Assembly (NCBI RefSeq): GCF_914767665.1 | Contig: NC_059507.1 | Span: forward strand, 1,240,001 to 1,304,000 | Direction of reading: 5' to 3' | From: Harmonia axyridis | Lineage: Eukaryota; Arthropoda; Insecta; Coleoptera; Coccinellidae | Length of the DNA stretch: 64,000 bases | In this document: piece by piece, positions 1-11,100 of the stretch | How positions within the stretch are numbered: the first letter of the stretch is position 1 | How the letters are laid out: each line of letters starts with the position of its first letter | Notes under the pieces: model-generated | Database searches by the model: none | Told to the model about the DNA's origin: nothing | What the model saw: only the letters and a program-made list of their open reading frames with translations | Program-made: the position numbers and the translations under genes

Positions 1-124
1 ACACAGTATGAATCGAACCGCTCTCGTAAATATCGCTTTTTCCGCATGTGTTTCAAGTTTTCGTTGATTTCACAAAAATCTCTACAAAAACGCTTTTGGA
101 TACTTTTGTGCTGTTATCAAATAG

Positions 125-206
125 CCAAAGTCGCACAGGAACAACTCGCAGTGACATTGACCCTTAGAAGAAGGGCCCTTCAAGAAGCAGCACCATCAAT
201 CACAAG
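125..206 (+). CDS. sdt: candidate alternative N-terminal exon of sdt
   Basis: An open segment (KVAQEQLAVTLTLRRRALQE...) ends at a strong donor, AAG|GTAAGT, at 206/207. An acceptor TAG at 122-124 follows a pyrimidine-rich stretch. With that acceptor the exon starts in phase 1 and ends in phase 2. The phase-2 end cannot join exon 8142 (it would read a stop at once), but it joins exon 32528 in frame. The same frame is open back to base 1, so the true left border could be outside the window; an ATG at 46 is also in frame. Assignment to sdt rests on position and phase only, and the peptide itself is not one I recognise. Confidence 0.45.
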
Positions 207-2026
207 GTAAGTGAGTGTGATTCGTTGGTCATTTCTTTCTATTTCATCTATAATTGAAATTTTAATAGCTACATTGTGAAGGGTCATATATCTCGCAATA
301 TTCACGTCTAATTTTGGAAGGAAAAAAGGACATCAGTCCATTTAACATCTCTCCGGCAAATTTAAATATTCAACAATTAAAGATGAATAAAATCTGAGCT
401 TTTAACAAATATCGTATCACAGGTTGGCTATGAAATGTGTTTTGATTCCAAGTTGATTCGAATTTGTTAGAACATGTTGGGGATAATATTCGCTAACTGA
501 AAATGAAGTATGCTCCCTTTTTCTATGTTTATTAGAGTAGACTGGAATAAAATAAGAGATTTGAAACAAAGTGATAATAATACCATACAAGGAATGTTTT
601 AAGAGATGAACGAAGCAAACCTTGTGATTTTAGAAGCAAAAGTGAGTATTTTTGTACGTATATTCTTGCAATCACTGCATTTATGTTAACGGTGACAGTG
701 TTTAGAGGTATATTTGGGTTGAATTAGTACTTTTTGAACATGACAGAGAAATAGTATTTGGGTGAACTTATTGTTGTCTTTACTGCAAATTATTTAGTGT
801 CAGATGAATGATTAGGACATATTGAAATATTTTTTGTGGGAACGATTGTAACAATTGTGTAACAATGTACCTATTCAATTTTATTGATGTACATAATATA
901 GTTTTAAATGGTTGGCTATACTATAGTTACTCGTAAATATAAATGAAATAGTTGAAATATTATCCGTGGAAAGATTTTTTTACCCAAATTCTAAAAATTT
1001 TCTTGCATTAAGCTAAGATGCATAGACAACCTAGAACATAGAAAACATAGGTTTCTATGCATCTTTCATTAAGCACAATAAATTCAGTGCTCGATTCGAT
1101 AAAGTCAATGCTATTTACAATAAGAGCTGAATTATTTCAAGCCTATCATACTCTGAGCAAATAACCAATTGAAAATGTGGGTAAATATGAGCGGAGTAAA
1201 TGCAATACTGGTTGAGAAGAATCCTTCATTGAGATATTCATTATTTGGCGAGCATTAAGAAGCAGAAAATCAATTAACATTGAAGATAACAGCAACGATA
1301 TGCACAAGCGAGTTGTCGAACGTAAAGAAGTGGGTCATTAATGATTCGGAATGGCCTCAGCTATCTGGATGCATGTGAGAAGGTGAATCGATGTAAATGG
1401 TTGGAACAACAAGGAAATGAGTTCGTATTTTGGATCTGTTCTTGCACAACTTATGGGCGAGTAGTTTCTTAATTGGCTATCTGCAGCCGAAACCTTAACT
1501 CGGATTATGCTTACTCTGAATGGAGTATCCATGCGATGAATTTTTTTTTTTTTGGCTGAATAGCCTTTTGTAGGTCGACATAAAGGCTTCATTAGAATAA
1601 TGAAGAGTTTGACAACTTAAAATTAATGAAGCATGAATTTTCATTCGGATATCTGTACTAATGATCTCGGGGTTTGAATCTCACCGCAGGAAATTCATTA
1701 AAAAAATTTTTACATTGATAATTTTATATTTTTTCTACACGTGTCGAGATTTTTTGCGATGAGGCAATACTGAATAAAAGTGCATAATTTGTTATGTTTT
1801 TGGTTTATTATTTTCAATACTGAACCTTAGGAATCGTTCGATGAAGGGAATTTTGATCATCAAGTGAAATTTCCGTATTTTACTTTTAGAAATGTATAAA
1901 ATTCAAATTTTGAATGAAAAACCGAAAATTTTAAGCAATTTTTATATTCGCGGCTGTATGTCCTCGATAATTTCAAGAAGTTCATTTTCAAAAGGTCTTG
2001 AATCGATTGTGGAGCATTGGCATATA
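207..2026. other. intron sequence without recognised features
   Basis: AT-rich intron, no convincing exon. A short stretch near 1655-1685 resembles a tRNA B box (GGTTTGAATC), but no tRNA or full SINE can be folded around it. ORFs here have low-complexity composition and no family resemblance. Confidence 0.5.
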
Positions 2027-2890
2027 AAGGGTGTTTTTTTAGAGCTATAGAACTTTAAATTGCAATAAAACAACGATGGATTATTCGACTGACATGAATT
2101 TTATTTATCCGCAAGATAATCTTGTGGCATTACATTTTAAATATGATTTCTGGCATATGACCGCCACGGCTGGCTCGGATGTAGTCCAATCTGGACGTCC
2201 AATTTTCGATTACTTTTTCCAACATTTGTGGCCGTATATCGGCAATAACACGGAAATGTTGTCTTACAAATGGTCAAGGGTTTGTGGCTTATCCGCATAG
2301 ACCAATGACTTAACATAGCCCCACAGAAAGTAGTCTAGCGGTGTTAAATCACTAGATCTTGGAGGCCAATTCACAGGTCCCAAAACGTGAAATTAGGCGG
2401 TGACCAAACGTGTCTTTCAATAAATCGATTGTGGCACGAGCTGTGTGACATGTTGCGCCGTCTTGTTGGAACCACAGCTCCTAGACATCATGGTTGTTCA
2501 ATTCAGGAATGAAAAAGTTAGTTATCATGGCTCTATACCGATCACCATTGACTGTAACGTTCTGGCCATAATCGTTTTTGAAGAAGTACGGACCAATGAT
2601 TCCACCAGCCCATAAAGCGTACCAAACAGTCAGTTTTTCTAGATGTAACGGTGTTTCGACATACACTTGAGTATTAGCTTCACTCCAAATGCGGTAGTTT
2701 TGTTTGTTGACGTAGCCATTCAACCAGAAGTGCGCTTCATCGCTAAATAAAATTCGCTTATGAAAATCGGGAACAACGGCAATCTCATCTACGCCTAACT
2801 TGATGATCGTTTGTCTATTCATGATGAATTGCCAAACCAAACTGAGAATAAATCACTCGACAGCAGTTAAATCGGTTGCCATCTTGAACA
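2027..2890 (-). mobile_element. rosa-type (DD41D) IS630-Tc1-mariner element, 5'-truncated copy 1
   Basis: The transposase 3' end and right inverted terminus (AAGGGTGTTTTTTTAGAGCT) follow a TA at 2025-2026. On the minus strand the coding part reads the catalytic FSDEAHFWLNGYVN block. This copy retains residues just before it (PDFHKRILF) that all other copies here lack, but it has its own deletion removing the helix-turn-helix part, so only a short start (MNRQT) remains upstream. An extra C near 2384 breaks the frame. The 5' terminal repeat is gone, and homology stops at about 2890. It is non-functional, and informative because it keeps a junction region missing from the other five copies. Confidence 0.85.
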
Positions 2891-2905
2891 CCTTGAATAC
2901 CTTAT

Positions 2906-3062
2906 CTTTTACGTGGTCCCAAAAAATAGTCTAAAGGTGTTGACTGCAAAGTTTTCACCATTTTGTAGTTAATTTTAACAACTTCAATGCATTGTTGAAG
3001 CGTATATAGTTCCATTTTTAGTAATGGCATATTCTGATACCAAATTTCACGTGAATACCATT
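2906..3062 (-). mobile_element. fragment of a second ITm transposon (family B), deletion derivative
   Basis: On the minus strand an N-terminal start like MERYT...IEIVKI, in decayed form, is joined directly to a piece from the transposase C-terminal region (ACGTGGTCC...AGTCTAAAGGTG). The same two pieces occur separately at 4803-4873 and 11960-12328, and joined in a related way at 61355-61665. No intact reading frame remains. Confidence 0.55.
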
Positions 3063-3455
3063 TTTTTTTCCTCGAAACACTCCTAAGGTTAACTATTGAA
3101 AATGATGAACCGAAAGGCAGATTCTAGGAGCACACAAAAATCATACAGGATGTTTTTAAACACAGTTACTACATCCACAAGAAATCCGGAACATGTATTG
3201 GCGGTCGCTGACCCAGAGCGTAGTCGACAATCCTAAACTTGTTAGAACAGCTAACTGTAACAGTCTCGCCCTTTTTGGTCGGTCATTCAGATATGATAAC
3301 ATGCAGTATTTCAGTTCACCAATGATAGCAAATGAAAGGTTTTCCAATAAGAGGTTTCATTTTGATATTAAAAAAAATTAGTATATTTTGAGAGGTATCA
3401 TTGGATTTTCATTTCACTGTAAAGAGGAAACTATGTCATTGATGATGGGAAAATA
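3063..3455. other. intron stretch, nothing recognised
   Basis: The overlapping short ORFs on both strands here (3156-3381) have no recognisable motif and no splice context. Confidence 0.4.
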
Positions 3456-4774
3456 CACTGCGCAAAAAAATTAACGCACATTATGGAAATCTCAAATTTA
3501 TTCTACAACTGAAGGTGTTCTCAATGATAATTATTTTTATCAGAATTATGCATGCATATGTTATCCACTTTCAACGTTTTTCTTCAATACAGATGTTTTT
3601 TTCCCAGCAGGAATAAAAATAGATGAGATTATCAGATTTTGAATGTATTGGCTCCATTCTGAAATCAGTTGTTCTAAATCAATTCTAGTGATCAATAGTT
3701 TTTCTTTCGTTTGATTTTCTACACTCGATCGCTATGCAACGCGAAACACGCAATTTGACCCAAGAGGAATGTGCCCAAGCGGTAGTTTTGCGAGAAGAAG
3801 GGTGGACATACAAAAGAATTGCAGAAAGGTTTGGAGTTTCCCATACAAGTGTGTCCAGAATGTTGCAGTGATTCAGGGAAACAGGTATGAATGTCCCAGC
3901 TCTTACCCCAGCCCATCGAAGGGCGCATTTGGATTTTGCGAGAGAACATATCCATTGGGAAGAGGCTGATTGGGAAAGAGTTCTCTTCACAGATGAGTCT
4001 AAATTCTGCATCTACCATTGTGATCGACGTTCCCTTGTATACAGACGTCCACATGAAAGATATGCTCAGTGCAATTTCCTGAATACTACTGGTTTCAGGG
4101 GAGGATCGATTATGGTATGGGGTGGAATATCTTTGACTGCTCGCACAGACCTAGTGGTCGTTGATAATGGAGCTGTGAATGCTGATAGGTATATAAGGAA
4201 CATTCTTGAAGAGCATGTAGTGCCATTTGCCCCATACATTGGTGAAAATTTCATTTTTATGGACGATAATGCCAGACCCCATCGTGCGCGTTCAGGAGTA
4301 CCTTGGAGAGGTTGAAGTCTCTCGAATGGAATGGCCAGCAAGAAGTCCAGATCTCAATCCGATTGAGCAGGTTTGGGACAACCTCAATAGAAGGCTGAGA
4401 AGTTCAGAAAATCATCCAGCTACTCTTAATGACTTAGGAATCCAACTCAGAGAAATCTGGGAAGGATTAGATCAGAACATTTTAAGATCACTCATTTTGA
4501 GTATGAACCGTCGTTGGCGAGCTGTAATTAACGCAAGGGGTGTAAATAGTAGTAAGTATTAAATCACTTATCAGCATTCCAGTATTTTGAAAATTGTTTA
4601 TTTCTCTTCTTTCACATAAGATTCGGTGAAATCCTGAATTTTTCTTCCATTTAATGTTTGTTTCGTTCAGAACCTTCCCGAGAGAACATAAAAAATAAGT
4701 TATAAATTCAATGTAGAGTTAACTTTCATTAAAATTGAGATTTTCAGAATGTGCGTTAATTTTTTTGCGCAGTG
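3456..4774 (+). mobile_element. Tc1-like (DD34E-type) DNA transposon, decayed
   Basis: Both termini are present as near-perfect inverted repeats (CACTGCGCAAAAAAATTAAC... at 3456 and its reverse complement ending at 4774), flanked by TA at 3454-3455 and 4775-4776. The transposase starts at ATG 3734 (MQRETRNLTQEECAQAV), with a helix-turn-helix. A TGA after RMLQ, near 3870, interrupts it. The linker and second DNA-binding half are deleted (FRETG runs straight into PALTPAHRRAHL). The catalytic blocks LFTDESKF, MDDNARPH and PDLNPIE are visible, but a short deletion near 4290 shifts the frame between the second and third. Conserved ends with a broken gene indicate a dead copy that could in principle still be recognised in trans. 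Confidence 0.9.
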
Positions 4775-4802
4775 TATATCAGCCAAACGACCGCAGTATT
4801 AA

Positions 4803-4873
4803 CATATCTTCCACGTGGTCCTAAAAAAAAAAGTCTAAAGGTGCTAAATCACAAGATCTCGGTGGCCAAGTGT
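4803..4873 (-). mobile_element. short family-B transposase fragment
   Basis: The stretch ACGTGGTCCTAAAA...AGTCTAAAGGTGCTAAATCACAAGATCTCGGTGGCCA matches, on the minus strand, the WPPRSCDLTP..FFL region typical of DD41D-like transposases and recurs in part at 2906 and 61385. It is only about 70 bases long. Confidence 0.5.
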
Positions 4874-5007
4874 GATCACCTCTTCGATTAATACCGATTA
4901 GAAAACTTTTCTTGCAACGCAACGGTTGGACTTTACTGAAATTTTGATCAGTTGTTAGCCAACCCTAAGAGACATGTATTTCGTATTTATATATTTCTTT
5001 CTTCCAG

Positions 5008-5147
5008 CTTTGGACCTAGACCTGTGCTCAAGCAACGTGCAAGATGCCTTCGTCATTGCAGTCGAGCAACAAGCCAGAGAACGTCTTCAGAGGCTCTCAG
5101 CTCTCAAACGAATTACGCCTGTGGATATGACAAAACTTTCGAAAGAG
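5008..5147 (+). CDS. sdt: sdt exon (N-terminal region, phase 1 to 0)
   Basis: A pyrimidine-rich acceptor (TTTCTTTCTTCCAG) ends at 5007 and a donor GAG|GTATGG lies at 5147/5148. In phase 1 the exon encodes 46 residues after the split codon (LDLDLCSSNVQDAFVIAVEQ...KLSKE), amphipathic and probably helical. It ends in phase 0, exactly what exon 8142 needs. A second frame is also open across the exon, but its product is Ser/Arg-rich with no pattern. The upstream partner must end in phase 1 and lies outside the window. Confidence 0.7.
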
Positions 5148-8100
5148 GTATGGAAAAAAAGTGAAATAATAAATGTTAACTAAGTTAATTTTTCGACAAA
5201 AATTTTTCAGGTGAGATCGAAATTCGGCTAATCAGAGATCGTAAAATTATGGCATCGCTCACCGATTCTTCGTAGAGCTCCCGGTTTTGGGGGAATTTGA
5301 ACTCGAAAGGACCCCGCACGTTTAGTAGGGAAAATGGCTTTCCGTGAATTTGGCTGAATTTTTGATATGTTGTAGTTCTTGATGAACTGATCAGAAAAGT
5401 CCTCAGCCATAAAGCTCAAAAATGGACAGTTTTCGAGATATGGAGCTTTGAAAATGGATTTTTTGCAATTTTCGGGGTTTTTGCTCATCAATCAGGGAAC
5501 TCTCATTTCTGGTTTTTATGCAATTTGGATGTTCGGCGGCCAGAACCCGACTGAGAAATGATCTTCCTTGGTTATATTAGGCACTGCCATTGATAATTTT
5601 TTATACACTGCTCCACATTGGCTATGAAATGAGATACAAAATCCAAGATCTTCCATACATCTTTCCATGCCACAAGATGACGCCAGAATAATTCACATGA
5701 TCGAGAAACGACATATTGTGAGATTTTTTTAAGATTTTTTTAATAACTGAATCCTCATATATCTTATGTCCAATAATATCAAATATGTTAGCCGAAATGT
5801 TCATAACCAGGCATCGCGAGCTGTAATGGGGGAAAATGGGAAAATCATTATCATATATCCTCAGGGATAACAATTGTGATCACTATTGATGTCATTTACA
5901 TATGATATGTGATTTGTTTCTCACAAATCTCGATAATCAGACAATGGGGTGCCAAGACATTTTCCTCAGAATGTCTCGAAATTGATGATAGCATCTCACA
6001 GACAAACGAATCCGTGAAAATGTCTGCAGTTTTGATACAATATAGTACTATCCTGGTAGAATATAGAAATCCAAGTGTTGGAAGCAAACTATGAATGGAA
6101 CTTCCGATATTAACCCACAAATTCTTGAAAATATTTTTTTTTCTATGAACTTTTTGAACTTCACACATACGAATGAATACAATCTAATAATATGATCGTT
6201 GGCAAAATGAATGAGTAGATCAATCAAAAACAATATAATAATGAGAGTAACATTCATAATAATAATAACAATAATGATAATAAACAAAAAACTTTTAAAA
6301 TTATATTAGCAATCGCAAGAAATCATTTAGAATATTATGAATCGAATCGGGGGCAAAATTAATGATTTGATAACATAAAACTATATCAACGAACGTAACA
6401 CAATCACAAATCATATTATTAGATAGTATTCATTCGTATGTGTGAAGTTCAAAAAGTTCGTAAAAAAAAAAAATATTTTCAAGAATTTGTGGGTTAATAT
6501 CGGAAGTTCCATTCATAGTTTGCTTCCAACACTTGGGTTTCTATATTCTACCAGGATAGTACTATATTGTATCAAAACTGCAGACATTTTCACGGATTCG
6601 TTTGTCTGTGAGATGCTATCATCAATTTCGAGACATTCTGAGGGAAATGTCTTGGCACCCCATTGTCTGATTATCGAGATTTGTGAGAAACAAATCACAT
6701 ATCATATGTAAATGACATCAATAGTGATCACAATTGTTATCCCTGAGGATATATGATAATGATTTTCCCATTTTCCCCCATTACAGCTCGCGATGCCTGG
6801 TTATGAACATTTCGGCTAACATATTTGATATTATTGGACATAAGATATATGAGGATTCAGTTATTAAAAAAATCTTAAAAAAATCTCACAATATGTCGTT
6901 TCTCGATCATGTGAATTATTCTGGCGTCATCTTGTGGCATGGAAAGATGTATGGAAGATCTTGGATTTTGTATCTCATTTCATAGCCAATGTGGAGCAGT
7001 GTATAAAAAATTATCAATGGCAGTGCCTAATATAACCAAGGAAGATCATTTCTCAGTCGGGTTCTGGCCGCCGAACATCCAAATTGCATAAAAACCAGAA
7101 ATGAGAGTTCCCTGATTGATGAGCAAAAACCCCGAAAATTGCAAAAAATCCATTTTCAAAGCTCCATATCTCGAAAACTGTCCATTTTTGAGCTTTATGG
7201 CTGAGGACTTTTCTGATCAGTTCATCAAGAACTACAACATATCAAAAATTCAGCCAAATTCACGGAAAGCCATTTTCCCTACTAAACGTGCGGGGTCCTT
7301 TGGGACAAAATTGAATTTGCCTCTAAAAATCGTTATATCTCCTGAATTATTCGTCACAGACCCCTCAAACTTCAAGTTCCGCTCTAAAACATAGTGAGGT
7401 TTCAAGGTCGTAGCTCACGTCCAAAAGAAGTTGCAGCCTCGGAAATATCATCAATTTTTTTCTCGAAAATTTCAGTTTTTTACCTATAATTTCTGAAATA
7501 ATGTACTAATCGCCCAAGTGCAAGCATTTTCGTGATCTACATAGTCGAGTCAATCAATAAAATGGTACAATAGTCTCATGAAGGAATTTTTATTTTTTTT
7601 TCAATTTTCTAAGGGAAAATTTTACGAAAATTTTTTGAAGATGGTGGCGTTTGTAAAAAATCCTTGGCCATTTTGTCCAATTTTGGAAATATATTCCTGA
7701 AGCTTTCAAATACTACTAATAGATTTCAAAGAAATTTGAGAAAACTACTTATAAAGTCACATTGGCCAAATACTTCAGTCTCTCGGCGCTCGAGGAATCC
7801 CCTTATTCAGTTTAAGCACACAGGAGAATGCAGAAATATATGCCTAGCGATGCGTGCGTATCAAGCTCAACCAATATTAAGAAGCTTGATATGAAGTCAA
7901 TCAAAAAAATATCTAAAATCAAGTTAAGTCAAGCTCAAGTATGTAATTTTTCAGGAGCTTGATGTTCAAGTCAAGTGGTTGGTTAAAATGTCCAGCTACT
8001 TGGCTTGATGAATCTCTAACCCTTGCCTATTCCACAGAAATGTTCCGCGCTCCTTTACTGCTTTAGCGGGGCCCTTAACCTAATGTCTGGTAGAACTCTC

Positions 8101-11100
8101 TCTGATTTCTCATCACCACTGACTTCTCCCTTCTCCCACAGTTGAATCAGCAGACGAATTCATCGGCCAGCGAAGATCTCAACGGTTTCATCCAGAACAC
8201 CCCAATCTACGTCACTTCCCTAGCGTCCACAGAAAATACAAACAACAACTCCACCGGAAACAGGTCGGAAGGCGGCGCGAACGCATCCCTGCCGACGGAG
8301 ACCAAAGAGGTGACCCTCAACGCCACCAATCAGCTTCCCAACTGCAGCGCGGAAGAAAAAAGTGACTTAAAATCCGGCAACAGTGCGAGCCAAGTCGCGA
8401 ACCAAGTGCCGAACGACGTGCGCGTGTTAAATCTGAGTGATAGCCAGGCCGAACCTGCGTCCGAACCTGCGCAGCAGCAAGAAGGACGAAGGCTGCAGGA
8501 CAGGAGAGTGTCCTCTCCGTTCCAGAATGGACGCACGGAGTTGCTGATAGGCGCAGAAGATAATAAGTTGAAAACGACCGCTGTTATCGAGAGCAATAAC
8601 AACAATAATAAACTAGGAGTCGACGGAGAACTGAGGTGAGTTGTGATTTTATTCGGTGCTCGTCGGGATCGGTTAACCTTGAAGTTTTGGCGAGTATGTA
8701 GTTTTCTGCCGATGGTTTAGTGCGCCATCTGTTGGGGAATAGCGGTATTTCACCCCGGAATTGCTAGTGATGGAATCTTCAGCTAGACCACTCAGTGGTT
8801 CCTGCGTTATACACCCCACACCTAAATAGAGGAGCTTGGCTACTTTGATAATGGAATGTACAGTGCATCCCATTTTGGGTGAGACTGCCAGGTTACTCGC
8901 TTGTTATTTAAGATAGAGCCTTGCGGTTTTCACGTTCCTGTCCTACTTTTTCGTGAAACTCAAGTTGGTCTAATCAGATTTTGCACAACTGTTTCCGTTC
9001 AAGAGATACAGGGTGATTTTGGAAATTGATACTTTTCGGACCCCTTCTTTATCTCCGAAGTTATTAGAAATAATGCTGAGGTGAAAACTACGTCTGAATC
9101 AGAATTTTGCGTAGAATCCAGTGGCGTACTCAATTTTTTTTTCGGGGTATGGTTTTGAAGATTCAACACAAACCTATATTTTTTTAAATGGAACACCCTA
9201 TATATCATTACCTCGTTGAATTCGTTATTTTTTTCCCTTCAAAATGATATATGATACTATATAGGTAGGATGGTCAGAAATGTTAAAAAACACTAAAACA
9301 TCAAATAATGATGATTTTTTGTTAATGAGCAATGGATTTCCCATATAAAAAAAAGGTTCTATTAGATAATTTTAATTTGTGATTTTTATAAATAGTAGAG
9401 TAAGCAAACAAAGATAATACACTCATCACTAACATGAAAAACAAAACGTAGGTACCTACCTAATAGCAACAAATAAATAATACAAAAATTCATAAACATT
9501 GCATGATATCTTACAGCTTAAATTGTTCAAATTACTGTCCATTTTCCTCTAATACATAATTGACAAAACTTTTCAATTCGCCTGAGTGCATTTAATATTA
9601 TAAAAGGGCGGTTTTGTAAATCCTGGAAAACTGCCTCTCTTGATGCACGAAGTTCTTCGAGACTGTTATGTCTTTTACTGTAGTATATTATATGTATTAG
9701 GGAAAATGGACAGCAATTTGAACAGTTTAATCTGTAAGATATTATGCAATGTTTATGAATTTTTTTATTATTCATTTGTTGCTATTAGGTAGGTACCTAC
9801 GTTTTGTTTTTCATATTAGTGATGAGTGTATTATATTTGTTTGCTTACTCTACTATAAATAAAAATCACAAATAAAAATTATCCAATTAATCCTTTTTTT
9901 TCATATGGAAAATCCATTGCTCATTAACAAAAAATCATCATTATTTGATGTTTTAATGTTTTTTTAACATTTCTTACCATCCTACCTATATAGTATCATA
10001 TATCATTTTGAAGGGAAAAAAATAACGAATTCAACGAAGTAATGTAATACATGGTGTTCCATTAAAAAATATAGGTTTGTGTTGAATCTTCAAAACCATA
10101 CCCCGACAAAAAATATTGAGTACGCCACTGGATTCTACGCAAAATTCTGATTCAGATGTAGTTTTTACCTCAGCATTATTTCTAATAACTTCGGAGATAA
10201 AGGAGGGGTCCGAAAAGTATCAATTTCCAAAATCACCCTGTATCTCTTGAACGGAAACAGTTATGCAGAATCTGATTAGACCAACTTGAGTTTCACGAAA
10301 AAGTAGGACAGGAACGTGAAAACCGCAAGGCTCTATCTTAAATAACAAGCGAGAAACCTGGCTGTCTCACCCAAAATGGGATGCACAACGAAAATGACAG
10401 ATTCCTTGGGTAATTTTGAGAAAAAAATCCTCTAAACATGGGCATGGTTACAGGGTGTTGAAGTTCGATTTTTAATCAGGTTTTTTCTCATAGCACCTTT
10501 CGTTCACTAGATTTTTCGCTTAAATTTGCATAGATATTTCAATCTGAAGTTTTCCAGTCATGAAAAATCATTAATTATTATTAATTAAATCATTAATTCC
10601 CAAAATCGACGAGGAACCGTCAAAGCTAGGTGTTCGTCAACACTTCTGGCTACAGCAACAATATTTTCAGTTGTTCTGGAGCAACACACACTGTTTCGTT
10701 TCTTCACATCACTAACTTTTCCACACAGCTTAAATTTTTCCACAAGTTTCACTATTACTATATTATTATTACTCTAGCTGAGCTGATTCCAAAAATGTAT
10801 CACATGTTGATTCCAATTGGTACAGGGTGGACAAAATACAATAGATTTGTGTGTGCTCATAAAGTAACGCGTAACATTCTTTGTTAGTTATTATTAAGTA
10901 ATTAGTTTGAATGTAACACCCTGTAGTTTGTTACATTTTTAGATTAATAAAAATGAGCTGTTTCCAAACATGTTTGGTATTTGTGGTCTAGCAGATAGAA
11001 TATCAAAGAAATTATTTATTATTTTTATACATTTTATTAATCCAAAAAGTAACAAACTACAGGGTGTTACATTGAAACCAATTGCCGCTAGACAATAAGT

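Noticed and set aside
3887..4315. The 142-residue ORF as an independent host gene
   Set aside because: It is the middle of the Tc1-like transposase, bounded by inverted repeats and TA duplications.
4952..5164. Alternative open frame over the 5008-5147 exon
   Set aside because: It would let exon 125-206 join here, but the peptide is Ser/Arg-rich without pattern and its end phase does not fit exon 8142.
5228..7394. Mirrored ORFs of 60-92 residues in the large palindrome
   Set aside because: They occur in pairs only because the arms are reverse complements, and no family resemblance or splice signal supports them as genes.
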